DNA of 64,000 bases, taken from the NCBI GenBank assembly GCA_047967505.1, contig CM106541.1; one strand, written 5' to 3'. The notes under the pieces were generated by a model, which worked only from the letters and a program-made list of their open reading frames with translations, did not search any database and was not told the DNA's origin. The translations under genes were made by a program, and so were the position numbers. How positions within the stretch are numbered: the stretch's first letter is position 1; every line of letters starts with the position of its first letter. This document shows, one piece after another, positions 32,147-43,644 of this stretch. The DNA comes from Dipteris shenzhenensis. Its lineage: Eukaryota; Polypodiophyta; Polypodiopsida; Gleicheniales.

Positions 32147-32615
32147 GTAGCACACTAAGTGCTATGATGTGTCTATACCATGACATAAGTGATGATGTAA
32201 TGCAAAGGCCCCCACATGGGGAGGTGCCTTCGATTTAGGAGTCCCTATGATGTAGGGAATGATTTCCTTTGATGTAGGAGAGCTGCCTATGATCTAGGCC
32301 ACCCTCCCTCCCATTCTATGAAAGAGAGGACTTCCTCTCAACTCAATGGAACATTTTGCCATTTGGTTCCCACACTTTATTCCATGGTGTCCTCCTTTCC
32401 CACTCCCCAACATTTGGTATCAGATCCTTTCCACCCTCCTTGAGTTTCCACCCACGCCCTAGTGCCACCTCATCATCTTCTTTAACTCTCTCCCATTTTC
32501 CCAATTCTGCTTGAGTTTTGCAACATCAAATTCTCCAGATCCAACCGTTAACTTTCAAAATACTTCCGGATCCAACTTCCCCACACTAGGTCGCACCTCT
32601 TCTTTTCTTTTTGCA
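32147..32615 (+). mobile_element. C3, copia 5' LTR with primer site and leader fragment
   Basis: An LTR-like stretch ends CCCCAACA at 32412. Two bases later the primer site TGGTATCAGATC (32415-32426; one mismatch to the tRNA-iMet complement) appears. A C/T-rich leader follows until LINE-B2 cuts it off at about 32615. No coding part remains. The LTR start is not certain and may overlap the (GT)6 tract. Confidence 0.7.
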
Positions 32616-32620
32616 AAAAA

Positions 32621-35232
32621 GAGACTTCTATTAAGTATTAAAGAAAACTGTTAGAGCAAGCTCCATACGGGAATACGGGATACACCATGCAATGCATGAA
32701 AAGGTCAAGAGCCAAAAAGAAAGGATTGGGGCTGATAGTGCCATCTCAATCCGGTAGCAACCTCCGAGAAAAAGGGAGAACCCCTCCAAACTCGAAGAAA
32801 TACAGTCCTCCTAGAAGAGGCTGCCCATGAAGGGCCCTGCATGCTAGCCCATATGGCTATCAAAGTATGAACCGTGTCACTCCAAATACAAGTGAACACC
32901 TGTGATGGGTGTATCTGGGTGTCATCCAAGGCCTCTGTGCATCTGGCTCTCCAAATGTCCCAAGAGGAAATGCTAGCCAAAATCTCCCAAGAGGTGTCCA
33001 TTGAAACATGTGAAGCTCTGAAAGGAGTATGTGGTATATCCTGAAGAAGTATTAAAGAAAACTGTTAGAGCAAGCTCCATACGGGAATACGGGATACACT
33101 ATGCAATGCATGAAAGCTCAAGAGCAAAAAAGAAAGGATTGGGGCTGGTAGTGCCATCTCAAGCCGGTAGCAATCTCCGAGAAAAAGGGAAACCCCCTCC
33201 AAACTCAAAGAAATACAGTCCTCCTAGAAGAGGCTGCCTGTGAAGGGCCCTGCATGCTAGCCCATATGGCTATCAAAGTGTGAACCGTGTCACTCCAAAT
33301 ACCCGTGAACACTTGTGATGGGTGTATCTAGGTGTCATCCAAGGCCTCTGTGCATCTGGCTCTCCAAATGTGCCAAGAGAAAATGCTAGCCAAAATCTCC
33401 CAAGAGGTGTCCACTGAAACATGTGAAGCTTTGAAAGGAATATGTGGTACATCTTGAAGAGAGCAGGGCTCTATCATTTGTCGGCGGATCGAGAGTGCCC
33501 AAGAAGAAGGCTCACCCTCATAAAACACCTGGGACCCAGTAAGGGATAACCATGCAACCGAGCCCGAAGTCATGAAGAAAGGGGAAGTATGAAAAATGCT
33601 GAGTATCCGAGCAACTCCTTTCCAAACAGTCCTCACTTCATTGCAGTCCCAAGGGCAATGTCGCACTAACTCTCTGCAGAATGACAAGGAGGGCAAGTGG
33701 GATCAGCCATCTCCACAGGTTCATTGCAATCCCTCCATGAATAGAAAGCTAAAAGAAAAGAGTGATCTTTCTATTTCTGAGGGATTTCCAGAGCCTCTAG
33801 AAATTCCTACGCAAATCTGCGGTGATAAAGAAGATATCCCAATGGGGGGCTCTGGAGGGAATCCAACCTCAACTGCTCAGCTGAAATCTCCTGGCATTAC
33901 CAACCGTGAAACAAAAGAAGAAAATCCCCCTCTCTCGGTGCCCATGATCTATCCACTCCCACTCTCATGGCTCCAACTGCAAGCACTTGATAGGTGCACC
34001 TCCATATAACCATAACCTCCAGGATCGCAGGGCCAAGAGCAGAGGGTCGGGGTCTAAGTACCACTGCAAGCTAGCTCCATGGTCCACAAAACCAACAATT
34101 CTGACAGACTGAAAGGCAACCTCTAGAAGAATATCATCCGTGGATCTAGAGAGTATACCTCCATTCCCAACGTCAAAGACCAGAGCATCTTCCCTGAGAC
34201 CTCGAAGAGCGATCACCTGAAGAGGAACTGCTGTCCTCGAAAAAGCTCCCATCCAAGTGGTGGAAGTAATAGGCATCTCAATTGTCCATTCCACCGGGAT
34301 GGCGGTATCTATCTGTTGAATCCTACGTGCTACCCCTCTGAGGTGACTCACGGACTGTAGCCTTTGATCCTCAGGTAGCCTGATAAAAGCCTTCCAAGTG
34401 CCTATTGTGTAGGCGGGGCCTCTCTTCCATCTAGACCACTGCATATAATGGGAAGTGCCCAGTGGTCTGCCATGCTCATTAAGTATACTATCGTTCCAAA
34501 TGATCGGCTGCCTATCAATGTCTTCAAGGTAGAGGGTGGAACCCTTCGAAGAGTGTTCTTGAAGCTCCCGCAATCTTTTAGCATGGTAGTCATGAGAGGA
34601 GAGGCAGGAGACCTGAGAGAGGCAGAAGTAAAAATCCAGCGAGGGCTGTCCACCCAATCATCTCCCAAGGTAGGTGTGCAAGCCTGAATGCGTCCAAAAA
34701 AGAAATCCTTCCAAGGTTCCTGCCCAAGCATGAGTCTCCTCACCACCACCTTAGAAAGCAATGTCCTGCACTGCAAGTCCGGGTCAATGATATTAAGGCC
34801 CCCTTCCCATGTAGGGAGAATAATGGTCTCCCAAGCCACCCTCGTTGCAATATCTACCGTGCCATCAAGTCCCAATAAAAAATTTCTAACTGGTCTAATG
34901 AGCTGAGTGATGCAATCCCTAGATCGGCACCAACAAGAATACACAAACCAGGCGGTGGCCCAGAGAACCCACTACCACAACTCTAGAGGCAAGGTCGAGT
35001 TTGGCTGAGCTCCAAAAAAGGAGCTTTTACCTTATACTTTCTAGTACTGGGGCAAACTACTGTGTTGGAGAGATGCCCAATCCTACCTGGCATCCCAAAT
35101 ACTTGACAGGAACACCCCTCTGAATTCAGGAAAAGCCAATGTCAACTCAATCCTGCCTGGAGTGTCCTCATAACTGATCCAAAGACAAAGGATTTATGCC
35201 AATTAATGTGTGCCCCTGCACCTGACCAGAAA
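32621..35232 (-). mobile_element. LINE-B2, 3' part (ORF2 C-terminal half)
   Basis: Closely similar to 21687-23893 of LINE-B1, apart from small indels. It covers the region after the RT catalytic block to the 3' end, with zf-RVT remains near 33670. Frames 33328-33696, 33965-34657 and 34402-34944 show it is broken. Its 5' side ends where the G1 LTR begins. It includes a 414-bp tandem repeat of its own 3' end. Confidence 0.85.
32634..33460 (-). repeat. 414-bp tandem duplication of the LINE-B2 3' end
   Basis: AGTATTAAAGAAAAC begins at 32634 and again at 33048, and the sequence that follows is repeated with small differences (for example AAGCCGGTAG against ATCCGGTAG). The first unit ends at ATATCCTGAAG where the second begins. 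This is either a tandem duplication or a severely 5'-truncated LINE-B inserted at the end of another. Confidence 0.85.
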
Positions 35233-36351
35233 GAACTTTTAAGGCATTGAAAGAAAGAAAAGGGAAGAGAGACTCAAGAGAGGGAATACGAAGTGATCTT
35301 CATTGTCAATAGAGTGAGACTCCACTCCAATGCAACTCAAAATACTACAAGCACAAGGGAGAAGAAGAGGTTTTATACGTACAAGAGGCAGTCGAAGCTC
35401 CAAGACTACTCATAGAGAGAGAATGAACTAGAGAGAGATGGACTTAAGAGAATATCTACAAGAGAGAGAGAAGGCTTATGGAAGAGGCTTGAGGAGACTA
35501 GAGCTACAGCAACATGCGGCCTAATGATGGAGAGATGATGAACAAGGGAGAGGAGGGCTCATTTTATAGAGATTTTGTCACCCTCCTTCATCCATTTATA
35601 ATTGCTACCCGTAAATTCTTTTTCCCATCAATGACATAAGCCCGCATGTCACCATCCATGTCCTTTATAGCTACTCTTGCCATGTGTCCCATCAAAAGAT
35701 GCTCAAGACTCTTAAAATATTGAGAAAGTCAAGAGTCTCCCCACATGGAGCCCATAGGGACCCTCTCTTTTCCATAACTCCACATGGGAATTCTAAAAGG
35801 ATTTCTCTTCACTCCACACTCCTCCACATGCCTTCCACACACTTGGCATGTGGCCTCTCTTATAATATTGGAACACATGGACATGAGCCCACCTCTTTAT
35901 ATGACTTACTTTTCCTATTTTCTAAAAACCCCATAATATCCCATACACAAATAACTATCACCCCATACCAAGGTATTTATAATTCATACCTATGGTATTT
36001 TATTTCTATGTGGATTATAAGAATTTGAATGTAGCACAAGGCAAAATTGGTTTCCTCTTCCCTTCATTGGTAAGGTGCTAGAAATGGTGGCTTTATATGC
36101 TCTATACTCTTTCATTAATGGGTATAGTGGGTACAGCCAAGTGGAAGTCTGATAAGGAGATCAATCCAAGACCACTTTTGTGACCCAATGACAATGATCC
36201 ATTTCACTCATGCTCTCAATCCCATACAATATCTTAGAAAATAGAAATAAGTGAGAGTCACTAGGCTATCACTTGATAGTCAAACTCTTATCAAACATAG
36301 AAGAAAACAATACCAATGCCAAATAAATAAATATCAATTTTTGGCGTCACA
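35233..36351 (-). repeat. G1 3' LTR
   Basis: About 1.12 kb, starting TGTGACGCC on the minus strand right after a purine tract (36352-36366, minus-strand CTGGGGGAGGAAAGA). It matches 53776-54727 with many substitutions, and carries about 190 bp (35995-36190) that the other LTR lacks. The divergence indicates an old insertion. Confidence 0.82.
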
Positions 36352-36366
36352 TCTTTCCTCCCCCAG

Positions 36367-36789
36367 CAAATCCTCTTTAATGACAGAGAGGGTCTGCTGG
36401 CCCTCAAGGTGATCGAGCATGGAAGAATTTAAGGCGATACTCATTGGTGCGTCCGAGTATCACCATGCCATCAACATCCTCAAGCTGACAAGTTCCATTC
36501 ATGAACTTCTTTTTGACTCGATATGGTCCCTCCCATCAGTCGATAAACTTTTTGTCTAGCCACTTGTCCAGACGGCTATCAAATCTCATTACCAAATCTC
36601 CTTCTCCAATATCTTTCTTCTTGCGTAATTTGGTGTCAAAACGGGCCTTGCGTCTTTTTTGAGAAGCTTCCAAGTTTTGTAAGGCCTGTAATCTGCATTC
36701 ATCCAAGGCTTCTAGCTATACCAAGCGTTGAGCATAGGTATCCTCTTGTCCTTCTTTTCTTGCAATAGCAGTGCAAAGACTATGTATCT
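36367..36789 (-). pseudogene. G1 integrase C-terminal domain
   Basis: The minus strand reads the end of a gypsy integrase: EDTYAQRL, a lysine-rich linker, LVMRFDSRLDKWLDKKF and GTCQLEDVDGMVI. The stop precedes the polypurine tract. It joins the integrase core at 43079 once G2 is removed: the phrase YGIEAILSIELEIHSL is restored across the CCAAT/CCAGT duplication. Confidence 0.8.
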
Positions 36790-36794
36790 CCAAT
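36790..36794. repeat. Target-site duplication CCAAT, left of G2
   Basis: CCAAT here and CCAGT at 43074-43078 differ by one base and flank the LTR ends TGTTA/TAACA of G2. Confidence 0.75.
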
Positions 36795-37255
36795 TGTTAC
36801 GCTCTAGCTGAGGTGGCATGACCTCGGAAGAATCAGTCGACATTTCCCTTAAGGATCTACGTTTGTAATATATGTGTTTGTGCTTCATGTAAATGATCGG
36901 GAGGAAATTAATGTCAGGGTTCTAGGTGAGGGCTGATAGTACCAGACTAGGTGGATTTAAGGCTAAGGGCCTAATGCAAGAAATGTGCCTCGGGGCAAAG
37001 GATTTCAAAGTATCCCAAGTGAGGGTTTTAAAAAAAAGATGCATTAGGAAAGGCCCTATAATGATGGCGTGTGGCATCTAGATCCATCTAGGGAGATGGG
37101 GCTTATTGGAGTTAGTGAGAGAATGAGAAGGGATCTTCACGTATGTTTTCAGATTTTTATCCTCTCTGTGTGTACTCTCACGCTCCAGCAAGGCTGGCTG
37201 GGTGAAAAGTTATGGTACTAGCTCCCGTGATTATCAGTAGTTAGTTGAGAGTCTG
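36795..37255 (+). repeat. G2 5' LTR, end replaced by inverted gag
   Basis: Starts TGTTACGCTC and matches the 3' LTR with about 3-4% visible differences up to AGTCTG at 37250-37255. The last bases (TAACA in the 3' LTR) are missing; inverted gag begins instead. Confidence 0.87.
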
Positions 37256-38162
37256 AGACTACCATCTCAGCCATCCGACGATCCTTATTTCGTGGACAAT
37301 CTTTCCACTGATGAGGCTAAAGGCAACCAAAACACAAGCCTTCTCTCCTCGCTTTTTCTCTTTACTCTGGATTTAAGGGAGATTTTGACCAAGCTCGGGC
37401 TGCCATTGGTGTTACTTTCCTCTTCACTCCAATGGTGGTACTTGATTTAGGAGTTTCAGCTAGTTTCGCCTGCTTGGCTTGACCACTCGGCTGAGACCAC
37501 TTCCTTTAGTAATCCACTTCTTCTTAAACCCAAATTACCCATACTAAGTTTCGACCTGTGCAAACCCACTTGGCCTGCTGCCCTTGGCATCTTCATAGTT
37601 CAAGGCTATGGCTATTGCATCATCCAATGTGTTCGCATACTTAGCGTGAACTTCCATTTTAATCCGATCATTCAATCCAAATATGAAATCTTTCACTTGG
37701 ATTGATTGAGGTAGGGGTTCATCAACCTTCATTACTCTCTCTCGAAACTTATCAGTGTATTCTGCCACTGACAAATTTCTCTGACGAAGGTTTCTATACT
37801 AATCCCAAGCTCGGGATGCTTCGTCAGGAGGTAAGAAGTGTTTTCTGAATTCTCTTTTAAACCCCTCCCAGATAGTGGATGCTATACCATCTTTATATTG
37901 CTTAATCCACCACCTATCCACTGCCTCACTAAACATATGGGTGGCCTCGCGGATTTTCTTGATATCATTTCTGATTTCACAAATGGCGAACGCCTCATCC
38001 CATTTGTGCAACCAGGTCTCAATGATATCGGAACTACGGTCATTCATCCGACCAGAATACTTTTCCGGCCTATAATTGGCAATATTAGGTACTTTAGCCC
38101 TCCTAGGCTCGACCGTATGGACACTAGACTCCGGTTCCATCGGAGCCTTTCCTTTTTCATCT
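37256..38162 (-). pseudogene. Inverted copy of G2 gag (left arm of palindrome)
   Basis: The reverse complement of 38198-39140 with a few percent differences. On the minus strand it reads the gag core (MFSEAVDRWWIKQYKDG, FRKHFLPPDEASRAWD, then FRERVMKVDEPLPQSIQ) and the knuckle region, ending at the phrase AEMVV, where it joins the LTR. Its open frames are 38284-37799 and 37774-37544. The loop to the right arm is 35 bp (38163-38197). Confidence 0.9.
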
Positions 38163-38197
38163 AGAGTGATACACAGTATGTCTACCAGACCTTCTCG

Positions 38198-39110
38198 AGA
38201 TGAGAAAGGAAAGGCTTCGATGGAACTGGAGTATAGTGTCCATACGGTCGAGCCTAGGAGGGCTAAAGTACCTAATATTGCCAATTATAGGCCGGAAAAG
38301 TATTCTGGTCGGATGAATGACCGTAGTTCCGATATCATTGAGACCTAGTTGCACAAATGGGACGAGGCGTTCGCCATTTGTGAAATCAGAAATGATATCA
38401 GGAAAATCCGCGAGGCCACCCATATGTTTAGTGAGGCAGCGGATAGGTGGTGGATTAAGCAACAGAAAGATGGTATAGCATCCACTATTTGGGAGGGGTT
38501 TAAAAGAGAATTTAGAAAACACTTCTTACCTCCTGATGAAGCATTCCGAGCTTGGGATCAGTATAGAAACCTTCGTCAGAGAAATTTGTCAGTGGCAGAA
38601 TACATTGATAAGTTTCGAGAGAGAGTAATAAAGGTTGATGAACCCCTACCTCAATCAATCCAAGTGAAAGATTTCATATTTGGATTGAATGATTGGATTA
38701 AAATGGAAGTTTGGGCTAAGTATGCGAACACGTTGGATGATGCAATAGCCATAGCCATGAACTATGAAGATGCCAAGGGCAGCAGGCCAAGTGGGTTTGC
38801 ACAGGTCGGAACCCAGTATGGGTACCAAAAGAAATCTGGGTTTAAGAAGAAGTGGATTAGTAAAGGGAGTGGTTCTTAGCCGAGTGGTTAAGCCAAGCAG
38901 GCGAAACCAGTGGTTAAGCCAAGCAGGCGAAACCAGCTGAAACTCCTAAATCAAGTACCACCATTGGAGTGAAGAGGAAAGTAACACCAATGGCAGCCCG
39001 GGCTCGGTCAAAGTCTCCCTTAAACCCAGAGCAAAGAGAAAAAGCGAGGAGAGAAGGCTTGTGTTTTGGTTGCCTTCAACCTCATCAGTGGAAAGATTGT
39101 CCATGAAATA
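38198..39110 (+). pseudogene. G2 gag (right arm of palindrome)
   Basis: Retrotrans_gag-like capsid: MFSEAADRWWIKQQKDG, FRKHFLPPDEAFRAWDQYRNLRQ and FIFGLNDWIKMEV. A TAG at 38346-38348 and another at 38877-38879 interrupt it. A perfect 26-bp tandem duplication (38884-38935) follows and shifts the frame; the left arm lacks it. A knuckle CFGCLQPHQWKDC lies near 39062-39100 and is followed by TGA. Confidence 0.85.
38884..38935 (+). repeat. 26-bp tandem duplication in G2 gag
   Basis: GTGGTTAAGCCAAGCAGGCG plus six bases is present twice in direct succession. The inverted copy has a single unit, so the duplication arose after the inverted repeat formed. Confidence 0.85.
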
Positions 39111-39121
39111 AGGATCGTCGG

Positions 39122-39442
39122 ATGGCTGAGATGGTAGTCTTAGAATGCGACGTGGAAATGCAGGGAAGTCCCGGAGCGGAACAGATGCAAATTCAGCTAG
39201 CGGGATCTTCTCAGAGGTCAGTACCTTGTTTGTTATGTGTGTCTGTTGCTAAGCTAGTAACAAGTGCACTTGATAACATCCATCCTAAGCCCGCAACAAC
39301 GGGGTATACAACCTTTAATAATACGGAGTTAATTAAGATGAAAGGGCAAGTGGCCAATCATGATGTCATTGTGTTGTTTGACTCGGCGTCAACTCACAAT
39401 GTAATTAACTCCAAGCGTGAAGAGGCTGAAGTTAAAGACTAG
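39122..39442 (+). pseudogene. G2 retropepsin-like protease
   Basis: Contains VIVLFDSASTHNVIN near 39364-39408. The active site reads DSA rather than the usual D-S/T-G, so the catalytic glycine is lost. The frame shifts at about 39420 into the RT frame. Confidence 0.75.
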
Positions 39443-40620
39443 CCCATCTGACTATGCGTATATAGTCAGGATGGCAGATGGAAGTTCAACTGAAGTATGG
39501 GACCAAAGGGTTACCCAATTGGAGCTTCGTATTCAGGACTATGCTGAGAAGCTTGATTTTGAAATGACTAAGCTTGCTCATGCAGATATAGCCCTGGGTA
39601 AGGCGTGGCATTCTAGAAAGAATCCAGCCATTGATTGGAAAAAGCACGTATATCAATTCAAGATGAATAATGTGCTTTATGTCTTACGAGGTAAGAAAGA
39701 TGTACCTCAGGGACCGTTGGTTTCCGTGATGGAAATCCAAAAAGCTCAAGAAGAGTTTTTATTCCTTTGTACAGCATCGGTAGAGCCGGTTGATGATTCT
39801 TCGGCTAGCATCGATGTTGCGCAAAGTGGTGAAATGGCCAAGCTGGCTGATCTTACAATAGAGGAGTTCTCTGACTGTTTTAGGGATGAGCTACCTTATG
39901 GATTACCTCCAGAGCGGAATGTTCAGCATAAGATCAAACTAATCTCGAGGGCAGAACCTGTAAATAGACATCCCTATCGAATGAGTATTACTGAAGAAGC
40001 GGAGGTACGAAGGCAACTGGAAGAATGCCTCAGGTTGGGACAGATTCAACCAAGTTTCTCACCCTTTGCTTCGCCAGTGATATTAAGAAGAAAAAGGATG
40101 ATATGTTTCGCCTCTGTATAGATTACAGAGCATTGAATAATATCACTGTTAGGCACAGCTATCCGATGGCTCGGATTGATGATTTGCTAGATGCATTACA
40201 TGGAGCCGTGATTTTCAGCAAGATAGATCTTAAGTGTGGCTACCATCAGATCCGGATTAGAGCTGAGGATGTGCATAAAACCGCTTTCAGAAGTAGGTTG
40301 GTCATTATGAGTTTTTGGTAATGCCCTTTGGACTTACCAATGCTTCTGCCACATTCGTCATGCTTATGAACGATTTACACGTCCGTATATCGGAAAGTTT
40401 GTAGTACATTTTATGACGATTCTGGTATTCAGTAAAAGTATTACTGAGCATTGCGAATACTTAAGAATAGTGTTCAGTACTTTGAGGAAAGCCAGTCTTT
40501 ATGTAAGTAAAAAGAAAACCTCAGAGTCTGACCGCTTTGTGATCATTCTTGGGATTTCTCCAATTTTATCGAAGGCATATCAAAGGATATTCCGAAATAG
40601 TAATGCCATTGACTGATCTG
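39417..40620 (+). pseudogene. G2 reverse transcriptase, catalytic motif lost
   Basis: Linker and RT with [54 protein letters not shown] and TAFRS. Frameshifts lie near 40080 and 40320. At 40409-40420, where YxDD is expected, the sequence reads FMTILVFSK. A 3-base loss would explain this; both catalytic aspartates are affected. Copying by this RT is not possible as read. Confidence 0.85.
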
Positions 40621-40677
40621 ACCTCAGATAAAGTACCTTTTATATTGGAACAGAATCGATAAGAAAGTTTTAACGCC

Positions 40678-41025
40678 GTGAAACAAGCTGTGGTTTCAGG
40701 ACTGGTGTTAAAAATAGTTGATCCCCAGAAACCGTTTTTCCTAGAAACCGATGCATGTGGCATTACGGTAGGGGCGGTTCTTCTTCAAGAGGGAAGGCCA
40801 GTAGCCTTTGAAAGCAAGAAGCTTTCTCCCTCTCAGCGAAATTGGCTAATTCATGAATTGGAGTTGTATGCTGTTATCCATGCTTTGAAAACATGGAGGC
40901 ATTATTTGTATGGTTTAGAGTTTTATGTGGATGTGGATCATGATACTCTGAAACATTTTTGTAAACAGCCTGACTTGAGGGGCCGCCAAGCTAGGTGGGA
41001 GAGCTCATGCAGGAGTTTAATTTGA
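40678..41025 (+). pseudogene. G2 RNase H
   Basis: Gypsy-type RNase H: LETDACGITVGAVLLQ, then SPSQRNWLIHELELYAVIHALKTWRHYL and VDVDHDTLKHF. The frame ends with TGA just before TIRYR; a shifted frame continues to the integrase. Confidence 0.85.
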
Positions 41026-41058
41026 CGATTCGGTACCGAAGAGGGAAGGATAATAAGG

Positions 41059-42142
41059 TTGCTGATGCGGTCTCGCATTATGCACAATATGAGTTTTACG
41101 GTATTAGAGATTGCTCTAATGACCGAGATTAGAGAAATTGAAAAGGTGGACGAGTTTGTCAAGAGCTTATGGCCTAAAGCTCATGTGTTTAGACCCGGGA
41201 AAGAAAAGGATGACCTAGCATCTAGAAAAGGCCAAACATATGCAAGATATACCATAAGGGATGGTATGCTGAAAAGAAATGGCAAGGTTGTAGTACCTAG
41301 TCATAATGATCTCAGGCAGAGAGTCATTCAACAGTGTCATGATAGCCCATGTGCGGGACATCCAGGAGTCGAGAAGACATGATCTCGTGAAGCGAGATTT
41401 CTTTTGGCCAAAGATGAAAAAGCATATTCATGAATATGTGACACGGTGTTTCTCGTGTCAGGTAAGTAAGGCAAAACGGGTGAAGCCACCCGGACTTTTG
41501 TAACCCTTGGAAGTACCACTAGGTAAGTGGGAGAGCGTTTCCATGGACTTTATTGTGGGTCTGCCTATGACACAAGGAGGGTATGATTCTATCCTTGTGG
41601 TGGTTGATCGTCTAACCAAGATGGCTCACTTCATTTCGACTAGAGAGTCTGTTAGTGCCCCACAAGTGGCAGATTTGTTTATTAGACATATATTTCGTCT
41701 GCATGGATTGCCTAGATCCATAGTGTCAGACAGAGATGTGATATTAACCGGTCATTTTTGGACAGTGGTATTTGAGACACTAAGGACTGAGTTGGGAATG
41801 AGTAGTGGGGATCATCCTGAAACGGATGGTCAGACGGAGAGAGTCAACCAGATTTTAGAGGATATGTTGCAGGCATATGTGTCATTGAGGCAACATACAT
41901 GGGACAAGTGGTTACCATTGTTAGAGTTTGCCTACAATGATAGAAAACATTCCTCTACTGAGTTTAGTCTGTTTGAATTGAATTATGGTTATAGACGAGC
42001 AAATCCAACTACAGTTGGAATACCTCAGAGAGTGCCTAGTGCCACGAACTTTGTGGTTCAGATGCGGGAGATGCTAGCACTTGCGAGAGCTAATATCTGC
42101 CAGGCTATGAATAGAGCCAAGGCGTATGCGGATGAAAACTGA
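41059..42142 (+). pseudogene. G2 integrase zinc-binding and core domains
   Basis: The H2C2 zinc domain spans about 41330-41480 (HDSPCAGHPG, then CFSCQVSKAKR) and is frameshifted. The core at 41507-42142 has D in VSMDFIVGLP, D in SDRDVILTG and E in DGQTERVNQ, so the D,D,E set is present. A TGA at 42140-42142 ends it. A shifted segment (about 42143-42310) leads to the chromodomain frame. Confidence 0.87.
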
Positions 42143-42316
42143 TATATAAGAGAATTTAAGGAAGGAGAAAAAGTTTTTCTCAGAGTTCCTTCGCACTCTA
42201 AGTCTTTGACTGTAGGAGAGTGTGCTAAGTTATCACCTCGATATTGTGGGCCGTGGTTAACTCTAAAGAGAATAGGGAAGGTAGCCTATAAATTAGAATT
42301 GCCATAGGGTTGCAAG

Positions 42317-42592
42317 GTGCACCCAGTGTTTCATGTTTCTCGTTTAAAGAAATTTTTGCATACAGGTGACTCACTAATCGAAGGTGTGGTTTTATTTCAG
42401 GAGATAGAGGATAATGCAAGACGCAAACCAACAAGAATCCTGGACCGAGGAACAATGCAAGTGCGAAATCGGAAGATACCCACGGTGCTGGTTACATGGC
42501 ATGGTCAGCCTCTATCAGAAGCTACCTGGGAATCTGTATACCAGTTGCAGAGAGTGTTCCCAGACTTTATCATCGAGGACGCTGATGTTTGA
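42317..42592 (+). CDS. G2 integrase tail with chromodomain
   Basis: HPVFHVSRLKKFL is the standard end of the chromoviral integrase. The chromodomain spans about 42428-42589 (PTRILDRGTMQV, LVTWHG, SEATWES, FPDF). It tethers integration complexes to modified histones in related elements. The frame is open to the TGA at 42590, directly before the purine tract. The upstream frames are broken, so it could only be made as part of a polyprotein in an intact relative. Confidence 0.85.
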   Translation: MHPVFHVSRLKKFLHTGDSLIEGVVLFQEIEDNARRKPTRILDRGTMQVRNRKIPTVLVTWHGQPLSEATWESVYQLQRVFPDFIIEDADV

Positions 42593-42604
42593 AGAGGGAA
42601 GGAA

Positions 42605-43073
42605 TGTTAACGCTCTAGCTGAGGTGGCATGATCTCGGAAGAATCAGTCGACATTTCCCTTAAGGATCTACGTTTGTAATATATGTGTTTGCGCTTCATG
42701 TAAATGATCGGGAGGGAATTAATGTCAAGGTCCTAGGTGAGGGCTGATAGCACCAGACTAGGTGGATTTAAGGCTAAGGGCCTAATACAAGAAATGTGCC
42801 TAGGGGCAAAGGATTTCAAAGTAATCCAAGTGAGGGGTTAAAAAAAAAAAGATGCATTAGGAAAGGCCCTATAATGATGGCATGTGGCATCTAGATCCAT
42901 CTAGGGAGATGGGGCTTGTTGGAGCTAGTGAGAGAATGAAAAGGGACCTTCATGTATATTTTCAGATTTTTATTTTCTGTGTGTGTACTCTCACGCTCCA
43001 GCAAGGTTGTCTGGGTGGAAAGTTATGGTGCTAGCTCCCGTGATTATCAGTGGTTAGTTGAAAGTCTGTAACA
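42605..43073 (+). repeat. G2 3' LTR
   Basis: 469 bp, TGTTAACG to GTAACA, preceded by the purine tract AAGAGGGAAGGAATG. Followed by the duplication CCAGT (43074-43078). Confidence 0.9.
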
Positions 43074-43078
43074 CCAGT

Positions 43079-43602
43079 TCAATGGACAAAATGGCTTCTA
43101 TTCCATACACTAGTTGGAATGGTGTAAACCCAATAGCTAGCTTGTGTGTGGTTCTGTAAGGCCATAAAACTTCGGCCAAGTGCCTATCCCAATGCCTTTT
43201 CTTGGTGTCTACAAGCTTTCCCATTGAATTGCACAACAATCCATTTGTTTTCTTAGCCAAGCTATCACATCGGGGATAGTATGGTGTGGACATGCTATAA
43301 TTTATCTTTAGCTTATGCACCGCCTCTTTAATTATTTTATTTTTAAAAGAGGTTTCTCCATCAGTGAGGATTTCCAAAGGACAACCAAAGCGTGAACAAA
43401 TTTGATCAAAGAGAAATTTCGCAACTGTGCTTGTCTTGCTATTGACTGTGGCCTTGGCCTCTGCCCACCGAGTCGCATAATTTGTGGCCACTAATAAATA
43501 ATGCTTGCCATGAGATGAGCGAGGGAGTGGTCTCACAAAGTCCAAACCCCACCTCTCAAATGATTCATATGCTGGAATAGGCTTCAAGGGCCCAGGAATC
43601 AA
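43079..43602 (-). pseudogene. G1 integrase core
   Basis: On the minus strand: D in WGLDFVRPLP, D in ILTDGETSFKN, then DSLAKKTNGLL where relatives have a glutamate (N-G-x-x-E-x-T-N); lysine stands in that place, so the catalytic E appears lost. It ends in YGIEAILSIEL at the G2 insertion. Confidence 0.83.
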
Positions 43603-43644
43603 TTGTCGCCTTTCAAACTTTTGGCATACTTTACAACTTCGACA

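Larger units (their letters stand above)
36795..43073 (+). mobile_element. G2, Ty3/gypsy chromovirus with inverted gag duplication
   Basis: A 6.3-kb element nested in the G1 integrase gene. Order: 5' LTR (36795 to about 37255), inverted gag copy (37256-38162), gag (38198-39110), protease, RT, RNase H, integrase, chromodomain, polypurine tract (AAGAGGGAAGGAA, 42590-42602), 3' LTR (42605-43073). The RT, RNase H, integrase order and chromodomain define a chromovirus. The primer site and gag leader are absent. Confidence 0.9.
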
